Shown here: positions 1 through 8,614 of the stretch, in pieces | How the letters are laid out: every line of letters begins with the position of its first letter | How positions within the stretch are numbered: position 1 is the stretch's first letter | Notes under the pieces: generated by a model | Seen by the model: only the letters and a program-made list of their open reading frames with translations | The model's database searches: none | Told to the model about the DNA's origin: nothing | Position numbers and translations under genes: made by a program | Source of the DNA: Mesorhizobium sp. J18 | Lineage (GTDB): Bacteria; Pseudomonadota; Alphaproteobacteria; Rhizobiales; Rhizobiaceae | Length of the DNA: 64,000 nucleotides | Reading direction: 5' to 3' | Assembly: GCF_007829525.1 (NCBI RefSeq) | Contig: NZ_VLJP01000034.1 | Span: forward strand, 44,620 to 108,619

Positions 1-1965
1 GTGATCTGCGCCAAGGTGGCGCGCTATGCTGACCGCATCCATCATCCGGAGCGGCTCCTGAAGCCGCTGGTGCGGGCGGGCGCCAAGGGCGAGGCAATCT
101 GGAAAGAGGCAAGCTGGGAAGCCGCCCTTGATCTCGTGGCCGAAAAATTCATCGCCGCCGAGGACAAATACAGCAGCGAGACGGTCTGGCCTTATTTCTA
201 TGCCGGCACCATGGGGCTCGTGCAGCGCGACGGCATAGAACGGTTGCGCCATGCCAAGAAATATTCGGGCTTCTTCGGCTCCATCTGCACCAATCTCGCC
301 TGGACGGGCTGGATGATGGGCGCGGGCGCGTTGCGTGGACCTGATCCGCGAGAGATGGCGAAATCGGACTGCGTGGTGATCTGGGGCACCAATGCTGTCG
401 TCACGCAGGTCAATGTGATGACGCATGCGGTAAAGGCCCGCAAGGAGCGTCGGGCGAAGATCGTGGTCATCGACGTCTACAAGAATGCCACGATGAAGCA
501 GGCCGATATGGGCCTGGTCATAAAGCCCGGCACCGATGGCGCGCTGGCCTGCGCCGTCATGCATGTGCTTTTTCGGGAGGGGATGGCCGATTGGGCCTAT
601 CTGGAAAGATACACCGACGATCCGAAGGGATTGGAGGCTCACCTCCAGACGAAGACCCCGGAATGGGCGGCCGCTATCACTGGCTTGTCGGTGGAGGAGA
701 TCGAGGACTTCGCTCGCCTGGTGGGCACGAGGAAGAAGACCTATTTCCGCCTTGGCTATGGATTTTCGCGCCAGCGCAATGGTTCGGTGAACATGCATGC
801 GGCGCTGTCGATCGCCGCGGTAACGGGCTGCTGGCAATATGAAGGTGGTGGCGCCTTTCACTCCAATTCCGGTGTGCTGAAGCTCGACACCGGTCTCGTT
901 GAAGGCAAGACCCTGCGCGATCCGAGCGTGCGATATCTCGATCATTCGCGCATCGGCCCGGTGCTGACAGGCGCGCCGGATGCGCTTTACGGCGGGCCGC
1001 CGGTGACGGCCATGCTGATCCAGAACACCAACCCCGCCAATGTGGCACCCGAGCAGCGGCTGGTCAGAAAGGGCTTCTTGCGCGAAGACCTCTTCACCTG
1101 CGTGCATGAGCAGTTCATGACGGACACAGCCAAGCTGGCGGATGTGGTGCTTCCGGCGACCATGTTCCTAGAGCATGACGACATCTACAAGGGGGGCGGT
1201 AACCAGCATATCACGCTCGGACCCAAGCTGATCGAGCCGCCCGAAGGTCCGCGCACCAATCATTACGTGATCGAGGAACTGGCCAAGCGCCTTGGCGTCG
1301 CCCATCTGCCCGGCTTCGGCATGACCGAACGCGAGCATATCGACATCATGCTGCAGAGGAAGGGGCTCGGCAATTTCGATAGCTTCAAGGAGCAGCGCTG
1401 GGCGGATTTGCAGCCGCCTTTCGAGGAGGCGCATTTTCTCAACGGTTTCGGTCATCCGGACGGAAAATTCCGCTTCCGGCCGGATTGGACGGGGCAAGCC
1501 GCACCCAACCGTCCGCCGAAATCCATGGGCATATTGGGACCCTACGAGCGTCTGCCGGAATTCCCGGACCATGTGGACCTGATCGAGGTTGCTGACGAGG
1601 AGCATCCGTTCCGGCTGGCGACTTCGCCGGCACGCAATTTCCTCAATTCCAGCTTCACGGAAACGCCGGTATCGAAGGAAAAGGAGGGCAGGCCGCAATT
1701 GCTCATCCATCCGGAAGATGCAGCATCTGTCGGGCTCGCCGATGGCGACCGGGTGGAGATCGGCAACATGCGCGGCGAAGTGGTGCTTCATGCTAAGCTG
1801 TTCGATGGCCTGCGCCGCGGTGTGGTGATCGCGGAAGGCATCTGGCCGAACAGCGCCCATGAGCGCGGCGAAGGCATTAATGTGCTCACCGGCTCCGATG
1901 CGCCCGCTCCCTATGGCGGTGCGGCCGTGCATGACACGAAGGTATGGGTGCGGGCAGCGTCGTGA
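1..1965 (+). CDS. Molybdopterin-dependent oxidoreductase, 5'-truncated by window edge
   Basis: This is the large subunit of a molybdopterin-guanine-dinucleotide oxidoreductase of the DMSO reductase superfamily. The visible 654 codons cover the molybdopterin-binding body (for example VIWGTNAVVTQ near residue 127 and the following VVIDVYKNAT) and a C-terminal molydopterin-binding beta domain from about residue 535. The N-terminal [4Fe-4S] domain with its Cys motif is absent, and the first residues read like the interior of the family, so the GTG at base 1 is almost certainly not the true start. The substrate cannot be assigned. The gene ends 34 bp before the convergent purN stop, and no hairpin terminator is obvious between them. 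Confidence 0.85.
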   Translation: MICAKVARYADRIHHPERLLKPLVRAGAKGEAIWKEASWEAALDLVAEKFIAAEDKYSSETVWPYFYAGTMGLVQRDGIERLRHAKKYSGFFGSICTNLAWTGWMMGAGALRGPDPREMAKSDCVVIWGTNAVVTQVNVMTHAVKARKERRAKIVVIDVYKNATMKQADMGLVIKPGTDGALACAVMHVLFREGMADWAYLERYTDDPKGLEAHLQTKTPEWAAAITGLSVEEIEDFARLVGTRKKTYFRLGYGFSRQRNGSVNMHAALSIAAVTGCWQYEGGGAFHSNSGVLKLDTGLVEGKTLRDPSVRYLDHSRIGPVLTGAPDALYGGPPVTAMLIQNTNPANVAPEQRLVRKGFLREDLFTCVHEQFMTDTAKLADVVLPATMFLEHDDIYKGGGNQHITLGPKLIEPPEGPRTNHYVIEELAKRLGVAHLPGFGMTEREHIDIMLQRKGLGNFDSFKEQRWADLQPPFEEAHFLNGFGHPDGKFRFRPDWTGQAAPNRPPKSMGILGPYERLPEFPDHVDLIEVADEEHPFRLATSPARNFLNSSFTETPVSKEKEGRPQLLIHPEDAASVGLADGDRVEIGNMRGEVVLHAKLFDGLRRGVVIAEGIWPNSAHERGEGINVLTGSDAPAPYGGAAVHDTKVWVRAAS

Positions 1966-1999
1966 AGACAGGCCGCCTCTAGATTCTGGGCCGAAGCGC

Positions 2000-2713
2000 T
2001 TACGGCGTAAACCGGGCGAGGGATTCGAGGTCCACCGGTCCAGTATCCGGTCGCGGTGAAATCAGCTTGGCTTCGGGCGAGATATCTTCGGGAAAGGCGG
2101 AGAAGACGGCTTTCCGCCCCTCCATACGTACCTTTCCCTCGCAAACGAGGCGCAACGCCAAGGGATACAGCTTGTGCTCGGCTTTCAGGACGCGAGCGGC
2201 CAGAGAGGTCTCGTCGTCACCAACAGCAATGGGAACCGCTGCTTGGGCAATGATCGGACCGCCGTCCGTTTCCGCAGTAACGAAATGCACGGTGCAGCCA
2301 TGGATGCGCATGCCGGCTTCGAGCGCGCGCCGGTGGGAATCGAGCCCCTTGAACAAGGGCAGCAGGGAAGGGTGGATGTTGATCATCCTGCCTTCCCATT
2401 GCGCGACGAATTCGGCGCTCAGGAGTCGCATATAGCCGGCGAGGCAGACTATCTCTGTACCGAGATCGGTCAGCGCCTTGCCGGTCGCTGTTTCCTGCGC
2501 CTGCTTGTCTGGATAGTCGATCCTCGACACGGTGCGTGTGGCGATGCCGGCCCGCTTTGCGATATCGAGGCCGGCCGCATCTGCCCGATCGGAGATGACG
2601 CCGACAATCTCTGCGGGATAGCTTTCGTCCCGCGCCGCCTCGATCAAAGCCGCCATGTTTGAGCCACGGCCGGAGATCAGGATGGCAACGCGTTTGCGCG
2701 GATTCCGGGTCAT
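2000..2713 (-). CDS. purN: Phosphoribosylglycinamide formyltransferase 1 (GAR transformylase)
   Basis: PurN transfers a formyl group from 10-formyl-tetrahydrofolate to GAR in de novo purine synthesis (cytoplasm). The 237-residue product carries the N-terminal [10 protein letters not shown] loop, the INIHPSLLP catalytic segment (Asn and His) and [17 protein letters not shown] with the catalytic Asp. Its length is slightly above the usual 200-220 residues because of a C-terminal tail. A longer open frame extends upstream, but the ATG at 2713 overlaps the purM stop as ATGA, which is the standard coupled start. purM-purN is a classic operon. Confidence 0.96.
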   Translation of the reverse strand: MTRNPRKRVAILISGRGSNMAALIEAARDESYPAEIVGVISDRADAAGLDIAKRAGIATRTVSRIDYPDKQAQETATGKALTDLGTEIVCLAGYMRLLSAEFVAQWEGRMINIHPSLLPLFKGLDSHRRALEAGMRIHGCTVHFVTAETDGGPIIAQAAVPIAVGDDETSLAARVLKAEHKLYPLALRLVCEGKVRMEGRKAVFSAFPEDISPEAKLISPRPDTGPVDLESLARFTP

Positions 2714-3774
2714 AGGTCGAGGCGCCCACGATAGATGACGCCGTGCTCGCGGCTCGGCACGAGACGGCCCAGCGTCGTCACATGCTCGCCTGCCTGCTGC
2801 AGCACGGCGGCCACCTGCGCCGCCTGGCCTGCCGCCACGACGGCGATCATGCCGATCCCGCAATTGAAGGTGCGCAGCATCTCGTCATGGGCGACACCAC
2901 CTTCCGCTGCAAGCCATCGGAAAACTGGGGGCACGTCGATCGCCTTGAGTTCGATTTCGGCGGCATATTCCTCGGGCAGCACGCGCGGAATATTGTCCGG
3001 AAAGCCGCCGCCGGTGATGTGGGCGAGCGCCTTGATGCCATGCGTGCCGCGGATCGCACCGAGTATGGATTTCACATAGATGCGGGTCGGCTCCAGAAGT
3101 GCTTCGGCCAGGCTGCGGCCTTCGGCGAAAGGCGCGGAATCCTGCCAGCCCAGCCCGCTTATGGCCACGATGCGCCGGACCAGAGAAAAACCGTTGGAAT
3201 GGACGCCGGAAGAGCCCAGCCCGAGCACAACGTCGCCTTCCACGATATCGTCGGTCGGCAGCAACTGCCCACGCTCGGCCGCACCAACGGCGAAGCCTGC
3301 GAGGTCATAGTCCTTTTCCTGATACATGCCAGGCATCTCTGCCGTTTCGCCGCCGATCAGCGCGCAGCCCGCCTGCCGGCAACCTTCCGCGATGCCGCCG
3401 ACGATCGCCGCGCCCTGTTCCGGGTCGAGCTTTCCGGTCGCCAGATAGTCGAGAAAGAAAAGTGGCTCGGCGCCCTGCACGACGAGATCGTTGACGCACA
3501 TGGCGACGAGGTCGATGCCGACCGTATCGTGCTTTCCCGCCTCGATGGCGACCTTCAGCTTGGTGCCGACGCCATCATTGGCGGCCACCAGCACCGGATC
3601 GGAGAAACCCGCCGCCTTGAGGTCGAAAAGGCCGCCGAAGCCGCCGATCTCGCTATCGGCGCCGGGCCGGCGTGTGGAGCGCACCAGCGGTTTTATCTTT
3701 TCGACAAGCGCATTGCCTGCATCGATGTCCACACCGGCATCGGCATAGGACAGGCCATTCTTCCCCTTGCTCAT
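2710..3774 (-). CDS. purM: Phosphoribosylformylglycinamidine cyclo-ligase (AIR synthetase)
   Basis: PurM closes the imidazole ring of AIR from FGAM and ATP, a later step of the pathway served by PurN. The 354-residue protein begins [20 protein letters not shown] and shows the family signatures [31 protein letters not shown] and [10 protein letters not shown]. An ATG 21 bp further upstream is also in frame, but GGAAG about 7 bases before 3774 favours the shorter form. It is first in the minus-strand purM-purN operon and diverges from the phosphatidyltransferase gene across a 190-bp region containing two adjacent hairpins. Confidence 0.96.
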   Translation of the reverse strand: MSKGKNGLSYADAGVDIDAGNALVEKIKPLVRSTRRPGADSEIGGFGGLFDLKAAGFSDPVLVAANDGVGTKLKVAIEAGKHDTVGIDLVAMCVNDLVVQGAEPLFFLDYLATGKLDPEQGAAIVGGIAEGCRQAGCALIGGETAEMPGMYQEKDYDLAGFAVGAAERGQLLPTDDIVEGDVVLGLGSSGVHSNGFSLVRRIVAISGLGWQDSAPFAEGRSLAEALLEPTRIYVKSILGAIRGTHGIKALAHITGGGFPDNIPRVLPEEYAAEIELKAIDVPPVFRWLAAEGGVAHDEMLRTFNCGIGMIAVVAAGQAAQVAAVLQQAGEHVTTLGRLVPSREHGVIYRGRLDL

Positions 3775-3861
3775 CGAATTCTTCCATTGCGCCACGATGC
3801 ACGGCTATTCGCATGACCAGGCCGATGCTGCAAGATTTACCCGACCCTGATCCGAGGTCGC

Positions 3862-3899
3862 GGACAGGATTGTCCTGTTCGCCGGCACTTGAAGCCGGC
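3862..3899. other. Two adjacent hairpins in the purM/phosphatidyltransferase intergenic region
   Basis: ACAGGA-TTG-TCCTGT (3864-3878, extendable to 3862/3880) is followed directly by GCCGGC-ACTTGAA-GCCGGC (3881-3899). Both stems are perfect. They lie in the 5' region of the divergent purM gene and of the plus-strand gene starting at 3965. The function is unknown. They may be a leader structure or an old terminator; neither has a T-run. Confidence 0.4.
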
Positions 3900-3964
3900 T
3901 ATTGCTCCGGCCATCTATCTCGAATCATCTGTTGGCGTTCAGCGGGTAAGATGGGAGAGCCTGA

Positions 3965-4522
3965 TTGACCATTCCGAATCTGATCACCCTGATGCGGCTG
4001 CTTCTCGTGCCGTCCGTGGTCTTCGCACTGCTGACCGGCTATATGGGATGGGCCTTTGCCGGCTTTGTGCTCGCCGGCGTCTCCGATGGCGTCGATGGCT
4101 TCATCGCGCGGCACTTCGACCAGCGTTCGGAACTCGGCGCCTATCTCGATCCCATGGCCGATAAGCTGCTGCTGGTCAGCGTGTTCCTGGTGCTGGGCTA
4201 TATGGGCGAACTGCCGCTGTGGCTGGTGATCGCTGCCGTCTCCCGCGACGCCCTGATCGTCAGCGCCGTGCTCCTGTCGACCATCATGTCGCATCCCGTC
4301 AAGGTCAGGCCGCTGTTCGTCTCCAAGGCCAATACGCTGGTGCAGATCGTGCTTGCGGCTCTCGTTCTCGGAGAGCTTGCCTTGGGGCTTGGTTCGGGCA
4401 TGCTGCGCACGGGACTCATCTATCTGTCCGGCCTCTTGACCGTCGCTTCCGGCGCGGCCTATTTCGTCGGCTGGATCAAGCATATGGGCGGCCATGCCGA
4501 GACCGAAGCGCCAGGTGAGTGA
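3965..4522 (+). CDS. CDP-alcohol phosphatidyltransferase family protein
   Basis: This integral membrane enzyme of phospholipid synthesis, 185 residues long, moves a phosphatidyl group from CDP-diacylglycerol to an alcohol. The CDP-alcohol signature is complete: D41, D44-G45, A48-R49, G58, D62 and D66 in DGVDGFIARH...GAYLDPMAD. There are about five hydrophobic segments. It resembles PgsA (glycerol-3-phosphate acceptor), but alphaproteobacteria carry several paralogues, so the acceptor is not assigned. The start codon is TTG; GGGAGAG about 7 bases upstream supports it. The end overlaps the next gene by 29 bp, indicating translational coupling. Confidence 0.88.
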   Translation: MTIPNLITLMRLLLVPSVVFALLTGYMGWAFAGFVLAGVSDGVDGFIARHFDQRSELGAYLDPMADKLLLVSVFLVLGYMGELPLWLVIAAVSRDALIVSAVLLSTIMSHPVKVRPLFVSKANTLVQIVLAALVLGELALGLGSGMLRTGLIYLSGLLTVASGAAYFVGWIKHMGGHAETEAPGE

Positions 4523-5627
4523 AATCAAGGTAGAGACTCCGCTGGCGATCGCGTTTCGCCGGCAGGCCGCCTTCTGGATAGGTGCCTTCCTGGTATTTAT
4601 CCTTTTCCTTTACGTGTTCAGCGCGATCCTGCTGCCTTTCCTGGCCGGGATGGCGCTCGCCTATTTCCTCGATCCGGTTGCCGATCGTCTCGAGAGACTG
4701 GGGTTTTCGCGTACGGCGGCGACGGTCTTCATTCTCGTCGCCTTCGTTTTCGTCCTTGCGCTTGCGCTGACGGTGATGATCCCGATCCTTGCACGGCAGC
4801 TTGCGGATTTCGGGGCCCGGATACCTGAATATCTGTCGCGCCTTCAGGGAATGGTCACCAATTTCGATTCCGAGTGGTTCGAACGGGTGGTGGGCGTCGA
4901 TTCCACGGCGCTCAAGGACGGGCTCAACTCGCTTCTGGCGCAAGGCACCGGCTTCATCGGACAATTGTTCCAGTCGATCTGGAGCTCCGGCGCGGCACTC
5001 GTCAGCGTTGCCAGCCTCTTCATCGTTACGCCCGTTGTCGCTTTCTATATGCTGCTCGACTGGGATCATATGGTGGCCAAGGTCGACAGTCTCGTGCCCC
5101 GGCAGCATGTGGAGACGGTGCGTCAGCTCGCCCGCGACATCAACGCCTCCACTGCGGGTTTCGTGCGCGGGCAGGGCACGCTCTGCCTCATTCTCGGAAC
5201 CTTCTATGCCATCGGCCTGACACTGGTCGGACTTAATTTCGGTCTGCTGATTGGTTTCTTCGCGGGCCTGATCAGCTTCATTCCCTATGTGGGCTCGCTG
5301 GTCGGGCTCGTGCTCTCGGTGGGCGTCGCTTTCTTCCAGTTCTGGCCTGAATGGTATTGGGTGGTAGCGGTCGCGGCCATATTCTTCCTCGGCCAGTTCA
5401 TCGAGGGCAATATCCTGCAGCCGAAGCTGGTCGGAAAGAGCGTCGGGCTTCATCCGGTCTGGCTCATGTTCGCGCTGGTCGCCTTCGGCTATCTCTTCGG
5501 TTTTGCAGGCCTGCTGATCGCCGTACCGGCTTCAGCAGCGGTCGCCGTTCTCGTCCGCTTCGCGATCTCGCGCTACCTTGAATCCCCGCTTTACGGTGGC
5601 GACCGTGACGGCGGGAGCAGGGAGTAG
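4494..5627 (+). CDS. AI-2E family (PerM/YdiK-like) membrane transporter
   Basis: A 377-residue polytopic inner-membrane protein of the AI-2E transporter superfamily. The hydrophobic block at residues 28-55, the central soluble amphipathic part and the late membrane cluster containing SFIPYVGSLVGLVL and IEGNILQPKLVGKSVGLHP are typical. The conserved ILQPKLVG segment is the best family marker. The substrate is not deducible; characterised members include an AI-2 exporter and Na+/H+ antiporters. A GTG at 4515 is an alternative start. It overlaps the upstream phosphatidyltransferase gene and is followed 6 bp later by hdaA, so the three are likely co-transcribed. Confidence 0.88.
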   Translation: MPRPKRQVSEIKVETPLAIAFRRQAAFWIGAFLVFILFLYVFSAILLPFLAGMALAYFLDPVADRLERLGFSRTAATVFILVAFVFVLALALTVMIPILARQLADFGARIPEYLSRLQGMVTNFDSEWFERVVGVDSTALKDGLNSLLAQGTGFIGQLFQSIWSSGAALVSVASLFIVTPVVAFYMLLDWDHMVAKVDSLVPRQHVETVRQLARDINASTAGFVRGQGTLCLILGTFYAIGLTLVGLNFGLLIGFFAGLISFIPYVGSLVGLVLSVGVAFFQFWPEWYWVVAVAAIFFLGQFIEGNILQPKLVGKSVGLHPVWLMFALVAFGYLFGFAGLLIAVPASAAVAVLVRFAISRYLESPLYGGDRDGGSRE

Positions 5628-5633
5628 CGTATC

Positions 5634-6335
5634 ATGCGCGGACTGCCACCGGTTCGCCAATTGCCGCTCGAACTTGCCCATCCCCCGGGCTTCTCGCGCG
5701 ACGACCTTGTGGTGACAAACGCCAATTCCAAGGCAGTCGGGCTGATTGATAGCTGGCCGCAATGGCCGGCGCCGCTTGTTGTCCTGGCTGGCCCGGCAGG
5801 GTCCGGAAAGTCCCATCTGGCCGCCATCTGGCGCGATCTTGCCGGGGCGGCGGAGATAAACCCGAAATCAATCGGCGAAGAGGAAATAAGGCTTGCTGGA
5901 CAGGCGCCGCTGTTGATCGACAATGCCGACGGCGGCGATCTCGACGAAAACGGCCTGTTCCACCTAATCAATGCGGTCAGGGGCGCGCAAAGCCATTTGT
6001 TGCTGACGGCGCGACGCTTTCCGATTGCCTGGGGCGTGCGTCTTCCGGACCTTCTGTCCCGGCTGAAGGCCGCCGCCATGGTCGAGATTGACGAGCCGGA
6101 CGACATGCTTCTCGCCGGAGTCATCACCAAACTTTTCGCCGACCGTCAGGTCGAGGTGGAGCCGCATGTGGTGCAGTATGTGGTACGGCGCATCGAGCGT
6201 TCGCTCTCGACCGCCATGATGGTTGTGGACCGGCTCGACCGCGTGGCGCTGGAGCGCAAGGCGCGCATCACTCGCGCTCTGGCCAGCGATGTCATCGGCG
6301 CCATGGATGCAGGGCAGGGCGATCTCGGATTCTGA
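5634..6335 (+). CDS. hdaA: HdaA, DnaA-like regulatory inactivator of replication initiation
   Basis: A 233-residue DnaA-paralogous AAA+ protein without the DNA-binding domain IV. The N-terminal QLPLEL (residues 9-14) matches the beta-clamp-binding motif of Hda proteins, the Walker A GPAGSGKS is at 53-60, and LLIDNADGG serves as Walker B/sensor region. Hda/HdaA with the DNA-loaded sliding clamp stimulates ATP hydrolysis by DnaA, preventing re-initiation (established for E. coli Hda and Caulobacter HdaA). GGGAG lies about 9 bases before the ATG. It is the last gene of the operon starting at 3965. Confidence 0.9.
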   Translation: MRGLPPVRQLPLELAHPPGFSRDDLVVTNANSKAVGLIDSWPQWPAPLVVLAGPAGSGKSHLAAIWRDLAGAAEINPKSIGEEEIRLAGQAPLLIDNADGGDLDENGLFHLINAVRGAQSHLLLTARRFPIAWGVRLPDLLSRLKAAAMVEIDEPDDMLLAGVITKLFADRQVEVEPHVVQYVVRRIERSLSTAMMVVDRLDRVALERKARITRALASDVIGAMDAGQGDLGF

Positions 6336-6468
6336 AGTCCATACGGGAGGCCCGGTTCGGTCTTTCCTGAATTACCGTGCCGAAGAGAGTCCTCTATGTG
6401 CCGATTGTTCGTTTTCCTGCGATGAGGGCTTGCTTATATGAGCCCCAAACCCTATGGAAGCCCGGCCT

Positions 6469-6545
6469 CGGAGTGTAGCGCAGCCTGGTAGCGCACCTGA
6501 TTTGGGATCAGGGGGTCGCAGGTTCGAATCCTGCCACTCCGACCA
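6469..6545 (+). tRNA. tRNA-Pro (anticodon UGG)
   Basis: A complete cloverleaf: acceptor CGGAGTG pairs with CACTCCG, the anticodon stem CCTGA/TCAGG closes loop TTTGGGA with anticodon TGG, and the T arm GCAGG-TTCGAAT-CCTGC is intact. The discriminator A and CCA are encoded. The NDUFS4-like gene starts only 17 bp downstream. Confidence 0.97.
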
Positions 6546-6562
6546 TTTTCGAGGAGTGAGAC

Positions 6563-6868
6563 ATGTCCGCGCGCATCTACAGCCCGGCCCGCAATGCGAT
6601 GCAATCCGGCACTGCCAAGACCGGCCACTGGGTGCTGGAATTCGAGCCCGAGGAGCCGCGCAAGATAGACCCGCTGATGGGCTATACGAGCTCCGGCGAC
6701 ACGAAGAGCCAGATTCGCCTTACATTCCCGACCAAGGAAGAAGCGATCGCCTACGCCACGAGGTACGGAATAGCCTTTCAGGTCTTTGAGCCGAAACCGG
6801 TGAAGCGCCGCCAGATTTCCTATGCGGACAACTTCCGCTATGACCGCAAGATCCCCTGGACCCATTGA
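6563..6868 (+). CDS. NADH dehydrogenase (complex I) accessory subunit, NDUFS4-like
   Basis: A 101-residue protein of the ETC complex I subunit conserved region family, the bacterial homologue of mitochondrial NDUFS4 (18 kDa/AQDQ subunit). Diagnostic stretches are ARIYSPARNAMQSGTA, WVLEFEPEEPRKIDPLMGY and the C-terminal ISYADNFRYDRKIPWTH. It is a peripheral, nucleus-like supernumerary subunit found in alphaproteobacterial complex I and not in E. coli. GAGGAG sits 7 bases before the ATG. The gene lies 17 bp after tRNA-Pro and 16 bp before tRNA-Arg, far from any nuo cluster, and may be carried on a tRNA precursor transcript. Confidence 0.95.
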   Translation: MSARIYSPARNAMQSGTAKTGHWVLEFEPEEPRKIDPLMGYTSSGDTKSQIRLTFPTKEEAIAYATRYGIAFQVFEPKPVKRRQISYADNFRYDRKIPWTH

Positions 6869-6884
6869 GGATCCGAATGGTCAC

Positions 6885-6961
6885 GGTCCCGTAGCTCAGC
6901 TGGATAGAGCACCGGCCTTCTAAGCCGATGGTCGCAGGTTCGAATCCTGCCGGGATCGCCA
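6885..6961 (+). tRNA. tRNA-Arg (anticodon UCU)
   Basis: Acceptor GGTCCCG pairs with CGGGATC (one G-T pair), the D arm is GCTC...GAGC, and loop CTTCTAA carries anticodon TCT (AGA codons). The T arm is GCAGG-TTCGAAT-CCTGC and CCA is encoded. The outermost anticodon-stem pair (C27/A43) is mismatched. It starts 16 bp after the NDUFS4-like stop. Confidence 0.95.
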
Positions 6962-7160
6962 TTTTTTCTGTACGGCTCGGAGACATAAGTAACATTTTAT
7001 GCCTAAGACATGAGTGACGGCTTGGCGCTGAATGGGTTGTCGACTGTCTGGAGGGTTCTCTGCTCCAGGCCTTCAGAGGCGATACGCTACTGTCCATCCG
7101 GAGCGTGGGGAGCGGCAGTTCGCCTTAGCAGCCTACGACAACCTCGGAAAGGAAAGCGAC
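6962..7160. other. Non-coding junction between tRNA-Arg and ugd with short imperfect direct repeats
   Basis: AGACATAAGTAACA (6981-6994) and AGACATGAGTGACG (7006-7019) match at 11 of 14 positions, 25 bp apart. No reading frame here is convincing. The position directly 3' of a tRNA at the edge of an accessory region and the repeat pattern resemble a mobile-element end, but no transposase is visible. The stretch also carries the ribosome-binding site for ugd near its end. Confidence 0.3.
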
Positions 7161-8498
7161 GTGAATATCACCATTTTTGGAACAGGCTATGTGGGCCTTG
7201 TCCATGCTGCCGTCATGGCCGAAGCAGGCCACGAGGTCGTCTGTGTTGATATTGACGCAGACAAAATCGCGCGGCTGAAGCACGGTGAGGTTCCGATCTT
7301 CGAGCCGGGGCTGGAGCGGCTGGTGGCTGACAATCTGGCGGCTGGGCGGCTGGGTTTTACCACGGATGCCGCGGAAGGCATACGCCACGGGCGCATCATC
7401 TTCATCGCGGTCGGCACGCCGCCTGACGATGACGGCTCTGCTGATCTTCGCCATGTGCTCGCCGTTGCGGAGAGCATCGGAGCGCATATGGCCGCACCCG
7501 CCATCGTCGTCAACAAGTCGACCGTGCCCGTGGGCACGGCAGACAGGGTGCGCGCCGTCATCACTGAGCGGCTTGCTCGGCGTGGTCTAGAAAACCTCGT
7601 CTTCGACGTTGCCTCGAATCCGGAGTTCCTGAAGGAGGGATCGGCCGTCGCCGACTCTATGAAGCCCGACCGCATTCTCATCGGCGTGAGCGAGCCGGGC
7701 TCCGAGACGGAGAGGCTGCTGCGCGAGATCTACGCTCCCTTCAACCGCAATCACGAGAAGATTATCGTGATGGACCTGCGCAGCGCCGAGCTTGCGAAAT
7801 ATGCCGCAAACTGCATGCTGGCCACCAAGATAAGCTTTATGAACGAGATGGCGAATCTGGCCGAGCGGCTGGGCGCCGATATCGAGAAGGTGCGGCTCGG
7901 AATCGGCTCTGACCCGCGCATCGGCTATCACTTCATTTATCCCGGGGCCGGCTATGGCGGTTCATGCTTTCCCAAGGATGTGCGTGCACTCATCGCAATG
8001 GCGGAGCGCGAGGATTTTGAGCCGCTGGTGATCGGTGCCGTGGAGGCGCGCAATGAACGTCAGAAACGGCTTCTCTTCGAGAAGATCATGGCTCATTTCA
8101 GCGGCGAGATCGCCGGACGCACCTTCGCCCTGTGGGGCCTTTCCTTCAAGCCCAATACGGACGATATGCGCGAGGCGCCTTCGCGCACGCTGATGGAGGC
8201 GTTGTGGCAGGCGGGTGCACGTGTGCGCGCTTTCGATCCCAAGGCAATGGAAGAATGCCGGCGTATCTATGGTGCCCGGGAGGATCTTGTCTTGTGTTCC
8301 TCCCAGGAGGAGGCGCTGGAAGGAGCAGATGCACTGGTAGTGGTGACGGAGTGGCGTAACTTCCAGGCCCCGGACTTCGCAGAAATCGCCGCGCGGCTCA
8401 AGCAGAAGGTGATCTTCGACGGCCGCAACATTTACGACCCAGCGATCCTGGAGCGCTATGGGCTGAAGGTTGTGGGTATGGGGCGGGCGGTAGGGTAA
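7161..8498 (+). CDS. ugd: UDP-glucose 6-dehydrogenase
   Basis: Oxidises UDP-glucose to UDP-glucuronate with two NAD+, supplying an acidic sugar for surface polysaccharides. The 445-residue protein has the Rossmann GTGYVG at residues 7-12, [27 protein letters not shown], and the catalytic-Cys motif [11 protein letters not shown] with Cys269. The C-terminal NDP-sugar-binding domain contains [20 protein letters not shown]. An upstream extension of the frame looks non-coding; the GTG at 7161 preceded by GGAAAG fits the family N-terminus. It opens the polysaccharide region and is convergent with the glycosyltransferase that follows. Confidence 0.95.
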   Translation: MNITIFGTGYVGLVHAAVMAEAGHEVVCVDIDADKIARLKHGEVPIFEPGLERLVADNLAAGRLGFTTDAAEGIRHGRIIFIAVGTPPDDDGSADLRHVLAVAESIGAHMAAPAIVVNKSTVPVGTADRVRAVITERLARRGLENLVFDVASNPEFLKEGSAVADSMKPDRILIGVSEPGSETERLLREIYAPFNRNHEKIIVMDLRSAELAKYAANCMLATKISFMNEMANLAERLGADIEKVRLGIGSDPRIGYHFIYPGAGYGGSCFPKDVRALIAMAEREDFEPLVIGAVEARNERQKRLLFEKIMAHFSGEIAGRTFALWGLSFKPNTDDMREAPSRTLMEALWQAGARVRAFDPKAMEECRRIYGAREDLVLCSSQEEALEGADALVVVTEWRNFQAPDFAEIAARLKQKVIFDGRNIYDPAILERYGLKVVGMGRAVG

Positions 8499-8614
8499 TA
8501 AGGTAGTCGGATCAACCTAACAATCGAGCCTTTCAGGATAGCTTTTTAAAGGCGATTCAATTATTGGGATCTATTATCACAGCGGCTGCCTTCTTGTTAT
8601 ATATTGAACAAGTT

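Noticed and set aside
6514..6951. 22-bp exact direct repeat (6514-6535 and 6930-6951) flanking the NDUFS4-like gene, as would be expected of attachment sites
   Set aside because: Both copies are the T-arm region of the tRNA-Pro and tRNA-Arg genes, which are naturally similar.
8499..8614. GCCTTT...AAAGGC pairing after ugd as a terminator
   Set aside because: The stem is only 6 bp around a long loop with no usable T-run placement, so it is too weak to list.
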